Shown here in pieces: positions 7,990 through 13,456 of a stretch of DNA of 22,019 nt. Position 1 is the first letter of the stretch. Each line of letters begins with the position of its first letter. This stretch comes from Taibaiella sp047605615 (GTDB lineage Bacteria; Bacteroidota; Bacteroidia; Chitinophagales; Chitinophagaceae). The stretch is from the NCBI GenBank assembly GCA_047605615.1, contig JASGFI010000036.1, positions 1 to 22,019 on the forward strand. The letters are read 5' to 3'. The position numbers were made by a program, and so were the translations under genes. The notes under the pieces are model-generated. The model saw only the letters and a program-made list of their open reading frames with translations. It was not told where the DNA came from and ran no database searches.

Positions 7990-9186
7990 ATGGCCACAAA
8001 AAAAACAACAGCTTCGACACCAGCTAAGAAGGCCGTACCCGAAAAGAAACCTGCGCCAGCTAAGAAGACTGTGGCTACGAAAAAAGCTGCTGTTCCGGCC
8101 AAAAAAGCTGCGTCCAAAAAGGCGGCAACTCCGGCAAAGAAAGTAGCACCACCCAAAAAAGCGGTGGCCCCTGCAAAAAAGATGGTTGCGCCCGCCAAAA
8201 AAGTGGCCCCACCTAAAAAGGCCGCACCCTCAAAAGTGGCTGCGCCCAAAAAAGCGGCAGCACCGGCCAAGAAGGTAGCCCCACCCAAAAAGGCGGTAGC
8301 ACCCGCTAAAAAGGTAGTTGCACCCGCTAAAAAGGTAGTTGCACCCGCTAAAAAGGTAGTTGCACCCGCTAAAAAGGTAGTAGCACCCGCTAAAAAGGCA
8401 ACGACCGCACCTAAAAAAGTAGCTGCGGCAAAAGTTGCCCCGGCAAAACCTGCTCCTGCTCCCAAAAAAGTAGCGGCACCCAAAAAAGCCCCGGTAAAAA
8501 CAACAAGCGTTAAACCAAAAACAGCAATAGTCACCACTCCCGCACCCAAGAAGCAGGCTGCACCGGCTCCGGCAAAAAAGACATCGAGGAAGAGCGCGGC
8601 ACAACCGCAAGCGGTGCCGATGCCCTCTGCCCGGGCAGAGATAGTTGATGCCGTTCGCCAACGCCCCCGTGTTGCCACCGCACAACCCGGTGTGGTGATT
8701 GCCCATAGAGCAGCGGAAAAAAAGACCGTTAAACAAGAACCAGGAATGACAATGAAGGAATATAATCCATCCGTACGCTCCCTATTGGACGAGCCGGAAC
8801 AACAATCGGGGCCGGTATATAGATACAGCGATGAAGAGTTGAATGAATTTAAGGAATTGATTACCAAAAGATTGGATAATTCTCGCAGGGAGCTTGCCTA
8901 TCTTCAGGGGCTGATTACCCGCAAGGACGAAGCCGGTACCGACGATACCGACAACCGTTTCAACCACATGGAAGACGGCAGCGGCGCCATGGAGCGCGAA
9001 CAGCTGTCGCAATTAGCGGGTCGCCAAATCCAGTTCATCAACAACTTGGAAAAAGCCTTGATACGCATCGAAAACAAATCCTATGGCATTTGCCGCGTTA
9101 CCGGAAAGCTGATAGACAAAGCGCGCCTGCGTGCCGTGCCACACGCCACCCTAAGCATCGAGGCCAAAAAAGTGATGAATAAGTAA
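7990..9186 (+). CDS. TraR/DksA-family regulator fused to a histone H1-like Lys/Ala/Pro tail
   Basis: This 398-residue protein has two parts. Residues 1-~220 are a low-complexity, strongly basic tail of PAKK/APKK units, comparable to histone H1 tails and AlgP-like bacterial proteins, and likely to bind DNA or RNA without sequence specificity. From about M253 it resembles an ordinary Bacteroidota DksA-like protein: YSDEELNEFKELI, a coiled coil with an acidic tip (RKDEAGTDDTDNR), the segment YGICRVTGKLIDKARLRAVPHATLSIEAK, and the end. DksA proteins enter the RNA polymerase secondary channel and alter initiation with ppGpp. Only one cysteine (C368) remains where classical DksA has a four-Cys zinc site, so zinc binding is unlikely; this loss is common in the phylum. 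The ATG is 2 bases after ileS with no clear ribosome binding site, suggesting translational coupling. A strong terminator follows. Confidence 0.88.
   Translation: MATKKTTASTPAKKAVPEKKPAPAKKTVATKKAAVPAKKAASKKAATPAKKVAPPKKAVAPAKKMVAPAKKVAPPKKAAPSKVAAPKKAAAPAKKVAPPKKAVAPAKKVVAPAKKVVAPAKKVVAPAKKVVAPAKKATTAPKKVAAAKVAPAKPAPAPKKVAAPKKAPVKTTSVKPKTAIVTTPAPKKQAAPAPAKKTSRKSAAQPQAVPMPSARAEIVDAVRQRPRVATAQPGVVIAHRAAEKKTVKQEPGMTMKEYNPSVRSLLDEPEQQSGPVYRYSDEELNEFKELITKRLDNSRRELAYLQGLITRKDEAGTDDTDNRFNHMEDGSGAMEREQLSQLAGRQIQFINNLEKALIRIENKSYGICRVTGKLIDKARLRAVPHATLSIEAKKVMNK
8299..8403 (+). repeat. Tandem 21-bp repeat, five units, inside the H1-like tail
   Basis: Units start at 8299, 8320, 8341, 8362 and 8383. 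The first three are identical over all 21 bases (gcacccgctaaaaaggtag plus tt), the fourth differs at its last base and the fifth diverges at its end. Each unit encodes seven residues (APAKKVV in phase), so changes in copy number keep the reading frame. Confidence 0.9.
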
Positions 9187-9205
9187 GTATAGGGTACGAT
9201 ATGGG

Positions 9206-9236
9206 AAAAACGCTCCACTGGTTTGGGGCGTTTTTT
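9206..9236 (+). terminator. Terminator of the ileS-dksA operon
   Basis: AAAAACGCTCC (9206-9216) pairs with GGGGCGTTTTT (9225-9235), with one T-G wobble, around an 8-nt loop. A T run follows. It lies 20 bases after the stop codon at 9186. Confidence 0.85.
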
Positions 9237-9239
9237 GTT

Positions 9240-9438
9240 TTTTATGATATGGTAGCAAATTTCTTGGGCTTGCGAAGCAATCACTGCCAATAATCCTTTG
9301 TCATAAGTAATACCTTTTTTGGTTTTGCTGTTGTTTTTTTACCATCGTCGCCATAACAAAAAATGCCCCATTTTTATTATACTTCACGTTGGGTAAAAAT
9401 GTGCAATGGTGGGCACCTTTCAAATCCCAATCTATGAC
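9240..9438 (-). pseudogene. Possible frameshifted coding remnant, family unknown
   Basis: On the minus strand, one frame (9438 to 9301) reads VIDWDLKGAHHC..., continues through NVKYNKNGAFFVMATMVKK and stops. A second frame beginning within the same poly-A run reads KKGITYDKGLLAVIASQAQE, then ICYHII. Joining them across the homopolymer near 9313-9320 gives a plausible protein-like stretch with no start codon and no family I recognise. It may be chance. Confidence 0.2.
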
Positions 9439-9457
9439 CTACATTCCCGCCAGCACG

Positions 9458-9488
9458 CCCGTCCCCTCTCCGAAGGAGGGGGGACGGG
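9458..9488. repeat. GC-rich near-perfect hairpin, possible dispersed palindromic repeat
   Basis: The arms CCCGTCCCCTCTCC (9458-9471) and GGAGGGGGGACGGG (9475-9488) pair at 14 positions with one wobble, around a 3-nt GAA loop. It is far more GC-rich than the surrounding AT-rich spacer. Similar CCCTCTCC/GGAGAGGG...GGGGTGAGG strings recur in intergenic regions of many Bacteroidota and other genomes, as I recall. Confidence 0.65.
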
Positions 9489-9577
9489 GTGAGGCTAAAA
9501 AAACGCACAAAACTATCCGGTGTACAGTATAACTGTTTTCATGACACAATATTTATATGTTATCCCATACTGTAAAA

Positions 9578-9744
9578 GTAAATAAGGCTATACTAAAATT
9601 TTAATGGAAGGCTTTAGCTACTGTTTACAATGAAAACCATACTTGCTTCTACCGTTTATAGGGGTTGGGGCTGATGTGTTCCCACTAAAAGCAAATTAAT
9701 GCTTCATTTTATTTCCATTAAAATTTTACTATATCCGTAAATAA
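9578..9744. mobile_element. MITE-like element with 24-bp terminal inverted repeats and 8-bp target duplication
   Basis: The terminal inverted repeats lie at 9586-9609 (GGCTATAC...TAATGGAA) and 9713-9736 (TTCCATTA...TATATCC) and match at 22 of 24 positions. Each is flanked directly by the same 8-bp sequence GTAAATAA (9578-9585 and 9737-9744), as expected of a target-site duplication. The element proper is 151 bp, and the 103-bp interior has no open frame of note. It would need a transposase supplied in trans. An 8-bp duplication occurs in several IS families (for example IS1595, ISL3, IS66), and I cannot assign one. Confidence 0.75.
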
Positions 9745-9866
9745 CTTGCATTGCAGAGAAAGAAAAAAGGAAACAAACAAACAAAAAACTAACAAAAAAT
9801 TGTTTGTTTTGCCTGAAAAACCTCAACTATTGAATGATTGTATGCTTTTAAGCGGCGTTTTTTCTC

Positions 9867-9897
9867 TTTGCACAAAAGTTGGTTTGTAGTATCTTGG
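9867..9897 (+). promoter_or_regulatory. Candidate promoter of the HTH / BtrH-like operon
   Basis: TTTG (9867-9870), a 19-bp spacer and TATCTTGG (9890-9897) fit the Bacteroidota promoter pattern with one mismatch. The leader before the ATG at 9955 would be about 50 nt. Confidence 0.5.
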
Positions 9898-9954
9898 CAC
9901 GTGGCCATGAAACCTGTATCTTGCCGTTTGCAATAAATACAAAGAACGTTTCCC

Positions 9955-10362
9955 ATGAAAATATCCGAAGTGCCCCACGACAACGAAGATTTTAAAGATA
10001 AGAGCAAGATACACAAACTCTTGTACGTAACCTGCGAAGACGGCACCTACGATAGCGTGAACAGCGAAGGCTGGGAGGTGGAAAACCTGGCCACGCGCCA
10101 AGCTTGGGAAGCCATGCTGGAAGACCAAGAGCAAACCCTGCAACAGGTGAAAAACGGCACAGCCAGCCCCATAGCCTACTTCATGAAAAAATGCCTCATG
10201 GACTTGCCCGTTTTGGCCGGCTACGTGGGCAAATGGCAATGGCAGGTAAAAAGACACCTTAAACCCGATATATTTGCAAAATTGGGCCAAGCCACCTTGC
10301 GGCGTTATGCCAAGGCTTTCAACATTACGGCGGAAGAACTTACCTCTTTGGCCAAGCAATAA
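9955..10362 (+). CDS. Small protein with HTH-like C-terminus, paired with a BtrH-like protein
   Basis: This 135-residue protein has no signal peptide or membrane segment. The first 70 residues are acidic and unlike any family I can name (KIHKLLYVTCEDGTYDSVNS, then WEVENLATRQAWE). The C-terminal ~55 residues resemble an Xre-type helix-turn-helix: a short helix LPVLAGYVG, then KWQWQVKRHLKP, then LRRYAKAFNITAEELTSL, which parallels the common 'LxxlAkaLgvsleeL' ending. It could be a DNA-binding regulator or a protein that borrows the fold for protein contacts. Its stop lies 9 bases before the ATG of the BtrH-like gene, so the two are almost certainly one operon. I recall such small genes next to BtrH-like genes in Chitinophagaceae, but cannot verify it here. 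Confidence 0.7.
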   Translation: MKISEVPHDNEDFKDKSKIHKLLYVTCEDGTYDSVNSEGWEVENLATRQAWEAMLEDQEQTLQQVKNGTASPIAYFMKKCLMDLPVLAGYVGKWQWQVKRHLKPDIFAKLGQATLRRYAKAFNITAEELTSLAKQ

Positions 10363-10371
10363 AAATTTTTG

Positions 10372-11412
10372 ATGCAAGACTACATAGCAACGCCCCCGCA
10401 TACCACGTTCGGCCACAAGCAACACGCCCACTGCGAAAGTGGCGTAACCGCAAACCTGCTGCGCCATGCGGGCATCGCCATCTCCGAACCTATGGCGTTC
10501 GGCATTGGGGCGGGCATTTTCTTCGGCCATTTGCCCTTCGTAAAAGTGAGCGGCATACCGGGCACCACCTTCCGTATATGGCCGGGGTATATTTTCAAAA
10601 GGGTATGCCAACGCTTGGGCGTTGGCACCAAAGCCCAAAAATTTGGCAACAGGGCCGCCGCCGCACAGGCCTTGGACGAAGCCTTGGCCCAAGGCGTTCC
10701 CGTGGGCATGATGGCCGGCGTTTACTACCTCGATTACCTGCCCGAAGCCTTCCGCTTCCATTTCAACGCCCACAATTTGATTGTTTATGGCAAGGACAAG
10801 GAAGGGCAATATCTGGTAAGCGACCCGGTGCTGGAAGCTACCTCCACAATAGGCAGCGAAGCCCTGCTCGACGCACGGTTTGCCAAAGGATTCCCGGAAC
10901 CCAAAGGCAGGATGTACTACATAACCCGAGTGCCCGAAAAAGTAGATTTTACCAAGGGCATAATGGACGGCATAAAGCAAACCTGCTTTTTCATGACATC
11001 GCCGCCGGTATCTTGGTTTGGGGTAAACGGCATTTATTTGTTGGCAAAGAAAATAGCCCAATATCCCGCAAAGCTCAGCCCGAGGCAAGCTGCCTTGTAC
11101 CTGGGCAATATCATCAGGATGCAGGAAGAAATAGGCACCGGCGGCGGCGGTTTCCGGTTTTTGTATGCGGCATTTTTGCAGGAAGCGGCCAAATACCTGC
11201 AAAACGAAGCACTTGCCGAATTTTCCAAACGATACACGGCCATAGGCGACCAATGGCGGCATTTTGCCTACAGCACGGCCCGCATTTGCAAGGCAAGGAA
11301 CAGCGATTTGGTTTCTTTCCGGGAATTGGCCAAGCTGCTGGCCGATATTGCCGACAAGGAAAAGGCTTTTTTCGCCGATTTGAAAAAGTGGGCAAAAAAC
11401 CATCGTGCATGA
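10372..11412 (+). CDS. BtrH N-terminal domain protein (putative acyltransferase / cysteine-peptidase-like fold)
   Basis: The 346-residue protein matches the BtrH_N plus DUF4872 layout. The N-terminal half (about 13-155) has FGHKQHAHCESG with the candidate nucleophile C21, the family phrase SEPMAFGIGAGIFF, and AHNLIVYGKD with H134, followed by VSDP with D151. These give a plausible Cys-His-Asp triad. The C-terminal half is helical and matches the DUF4872 region in position. BtrH itself moves a gamma-Glu-GABA group from an acyl carrier protein onto ribostamycin in butirosin synthesis, but the substrate here is unknown. I chose the ATG at 10372 over the TTG three bases upstream. The context is a two-gene operon with the small HTH-like protein. 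No acyl carrier protein, transporter or ketosynthase lies in this window, so the pathway cannot be read from the neighbours. Confidence 0.8.
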   Translation: MQDYIATPPHTTFGHKQHAHCESGVTANLLRHAGIAISEPMAFGIGAGIFFGHLPFVKVSGIPGTTFRIWPGYIFKRVCQRLGVGTKAQKFGNRAAAAQALDEALAQGVPVGMMAGVYYLDYLPEAFRFHFNAHNLIVYGKDKEGQYLVSDPVLEATSTIGSEALLDARFAKGFPEPKGRMYYITRVPEKVDFTKGIMDGIKQTCFFMTSPPVSWFGVNGIYLLAKKIAQYPAKLSPRQAALYLGNIIRMQEEIGTGGGGFRFLYAAFLQEAAKYLQNEALAEFSKRYTAIGDQWRHFAYSTARICKARNSDLVSFRELAKLLADIADKEKAFFADLKKWAKNHRA

Positions 11413-11531
11413 GCCGAGATTTTGCATTGCGGCACGCCCGCTTGTCGTAAGTATCTGACACTAAATGTTTTTTCACAAATAGTCCTATCATTCTCTTTGT
11501 GCTTTCGTGGCCATTTTTAAATAAATATGCC

Positions 11532-11563
11532 CTTGCCCGCCAATTGGCAGGTTTTTATTTTTG
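11532..11563 (+). promoter_or_regulatory. Candidate miaA promoter
   Basis: CTTG (11532-11535), a 20-bp spacer and TATTTTTG (11556-11563, an exact TAnnTTTG) precede the ATG at 11569 by only 5 bases. The promoter overlaps the in-frame upstream codons from 11527, which argues against that earlier start and for a leaderless or near-leaderless message. Confidence 0.65.
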
Positions 11564-11568
11564 CATCA

Positions 11569-12483
11569 ATGAACAAAAAAAAGCTGGTAGTGGTGGCCGG
11601 CCCCACGGCATCGGGCAAGACGAACGCCGCCATTCAAATAGCGCGGCATTTTGGCACCGAAATCATTTCGGCTGATAGCAGGCAATGCTACCGCCAAATG
11701 TCTATCGGCACGGCCAAGCCTACCGAGGCCGAACTGGCCGCCGTGCCACATCATTTCATCAACAGCCACGACATAAACGAGGAACTAAATGCTGCCGGTT
11801 ACGAGCAATTGGCCTTGGGTTATGCGGCCCATATTTTCTCAAGAAACAATTATGCGGTAGTATGCGGCGGCACGGGTTTGTACATCAAAGCACTGTGCGA
11901 GGGCATAGACGAAATGCCCGATACCGACCGAAACGTGGAACGGGCATTGCAACAAGAATATGCCGAAAAAGGCATGGATTGGCTGGTGCGGGCAACCGCC
12001 CGCGAAGACCCCGCATTTTTTGCCGTGGCCGAGCGGCAAAACCCTGTACGGTTGATGCGTGCATTGGCTTTTAAGCGCACTACGGGTACATCCATAACCC
12101 AATACAGGAGCGGCTTACCGAAAAAACGCCCGTTCGACATAATTAAGATAGCACTCGAACTGCCCAGGGAAATTCTTTATGAACGCATCAACCTGCGCGT
12201 GGACCAAATGGTAGCCGCGGGCCTTTGGGAAGAAGCGGAAGAATTATATCCGCTCCGGAAAATGAAGAACCTGCAAACCGTGGGCTACAGCGAAATATTT
12301 GACAGCATAGAGGGCAAAACAGATAGCGGACAGGCTATTGCATTGATAAAACAACATACGCGCAACTACGCCAAAAGGCAAGTAACATGGTTCAAGAAAG
12401 ACAAGGGCTTTCGTTGGTTTGCCCCGCAAGATATTGACGGCATGGTGCGGTATATTGATGCCAGGTGCCGCCACGAAGCGTAG
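11569..12483 (+). CDS. miaA: tRNA dimethylallyltransferase
   Basis: MiaA adds a dimethylallyl group from DMAPP to N6 of A37 in tRNAs that read UNN codons, the first step to ms2i6A, which stabilises codon-anticodon pairing. The 304-residue length is typical. The P-loop GPTASGKT lies at 11-18. The catalytic and substrate motif ISADSRQCYRQMSIGTAKP follows, with D36 as the expected general base. GGTGLYIKAL occupies 100-109, and the YAKRQVTWF motif lies near the C-terminus. The start was set at 11569: the N-terminus MNKKKLVVVAGPTASGKT has the family's spacing, and a promoter occupies the bases upstream. The gene stands alone and converges with the beta-lactamase-like gene 85 bases away. Confidence 0.95.
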   Translation: MNKKKLVVVAGPTASGKTNAAIQIARHFGTEIISADSRQCYRQMSIGTAKPTEAELAAVPHHFINSHDINEELNAAGYEQLALGYAAHIFSRNNYAVVCGGTGLYIKALCEGIDEMPDTDRNVERALQQEYAEKGMDWLVRATAREDPAFFAVAERQNPVRLMRALAFKRTTGTSITQYRSGLPKKRPFDIIKIALELPREILYERINLRVDQMVAAGLWEEAEELYPLRKMKNLQTVGYSEIFDSIEGKTDSGQAIALIKQHTRNYAKRQVTWFKKDKGFRWFAPQDIDGMVRYIDARCRHEA

Positions 12484-12568
12484 CGTGAAAAGAGCGGGGA
12501 AGGGAGTATCGCAACAATTTCTTCGCCCGACCTTTCCACTGCGGTCTATGCTTTATGGTATGCTTAAC

Positions 12569-13414
12569 TTATTTATCCAACCCATTGTCTTTCAACAAAT
12601 CGTTGAGCAAGTCCAGCCTTACCTTCCGTAAATCTTGGGTAGTATCTTTCGCATTGAATTTTAATGCGAAAAAATAGGGGTGGGGTATGGCTTCCATTTT
12701 GCCCGTTTCCACGTTTTTTAGGTTATTGAATTTTTCCACGTAACCCACCACCCACAATAGGTTTTTGTTCCAGCCGGTTTTGTAATACAGTTTATAGTTG
12801 TCGGTAGCGGTTTGTTGCATCATGCCGCGCACTATGCGTTGGGTGCGTTCGCTAAAAGGCAGCTCGGCGTGGTATAGGCGTTTGATGAAGCCTACTTGTT
12901 CGTCCGGGGAAACCAGCAAAGTGCCATTCAGCCAAAAACTGTCTATGGCAGTGCCTATTTGTTTGTTGCCATACTGTATGGTGTCAAGGTAATGCTGCAT
13001 TTTTTCACGGCCTATGCGCCTGGCTATTTCTTGGAAGTAGGGCACGCTGCTTGCTTTGAAGGCTTCGGCCATGGTAAGGTCTTTGTCCCATGCTGCCTTT
13101 CTGGGTATGCCGTCCCACCTTATGGTCAATTGCTCGTCGGGTGCCACGGCGGTTTCCAAGGCTATCAGCGCAGTGAGGATTTTGAACGTCGAAGCCGGCG
13201 ATACCCTTTCGGCACATTCTTCCTTGTTGCAATAGTGCGCGGTTTCCTTGTTGTTGTCGTAAAATTCAAAACAACCTTCCACGCCGTATTTATCGAAGTA
13301 TTGCTTCCATTCATCATGCTCTTTTATGCGAACATTGCGGCAAGAACCCAAGATGCCGAGTGCGGCCACGGCGCAGCATAAGAGGTTTGCCTTCGTCAGA
13401 AAATGTTTGTTCAT
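12569..13414 (-). CDS. Class D (OXA-type) beta-lactamase-like lipoprotein
   Basis: The 281-residue protein carries the full set of class D motifs. S75-TF-K78 holds the acylated serine and the lysine that becomes carboxylated. S122-S123-V124 is the SxV motif and Y148-G149-N150 the YGN motif. FWLNG with W161 is the tryptophan that shelters the carboxylated lysine in OXA enzymes. K212-T213-G214-W215 is the KTG motif. The N-terminus has a hydrophobic stretch ending in ILGSC (C25), which fits a lipobox, so the enzyme is probably membrane-anchored and faces the periplasm. All catalytic motifs are intact, so beta-lactam hydrolysis is likely, though the spectrum is unknown. A transpeptidase-like or sensor role is a less likely alternative. 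The gene lies 42 bases downstream of the YfhO gene on the same strand, and I see no separate promoter. Confidence 0.87.
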   Translation of the reverse strand: MNKHFLTKANLLCCAVAALGILGSCRNVRIKEHDEWKQYFDKYGVEGCFEFYDNNKETAHYCNKEECAERVSPASTFKILTALIALETAVAPDEQLTIRWDGIPRKAAWDKDLTMAEAFKASSVPYFQEIARRIGREKMQHYLDTIQYGNKQIGTAIDSFWLNGTLLVSPDEQVGFIKRLYHAELPFSERTQRIVRGMMQQTATDNYKLYYKTGWNKNLLWVVGYVEKFNNLKNVETGKMEAIPHPYFFALKFNAKDTTQDLRKVRLDLLNDLLKDNGLDK

Positions 13415-13456
13415 CGGCAGTATTTATGGGTCTTTTTTTGCATTGTTGTAAGAAAA

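Larger units (their letters stand above)
9187..9954. other. Long intergenic region without an intact gene
   Basis: The 768 bases hold, in order, the operon terminator, a possible minus-strand coding remnant (about 9240-9438), a GC-rich hairpin (9458-9488), a MITE-like element (9578-9744), an A/T-only hairpin (9775-9784 with 9800-9809) and the promoter for the next gene (9867-9897). The A/T richness and accumulated repeats suggest a tolerated insertion zone. Confidence 0.7.

Noticed and set aside
8299..8403. The regular repeat as a CRISPR array
   Set aside because: Units are directly adjacent with no spacers, and lie in frame inside a coding region.
7971..8867. A 298-codon minus-strand frame with repeated FLAGATT units
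   Set aside because: It is the exact antisense of the Lys/Ala/Pro repeat of the DksA-like gene; the periodicity comes from that repeat.
9823..11427. A 534-codon open frame on the minus strand over the HTH / BtrH-like genes
   Set aside because: It is antisense to two genes with recognisable motifs, has no domain I know, and its Cys/Gly/His/Tyr-rich composition is typical of a complementary-strand shadow.
11527..11568. ATG at 11527 as the miaA start
   Set aside because: The 14 extra residues precede the conserved MiaA N-terminus and are covered by the promoter elements at 11532-11563.
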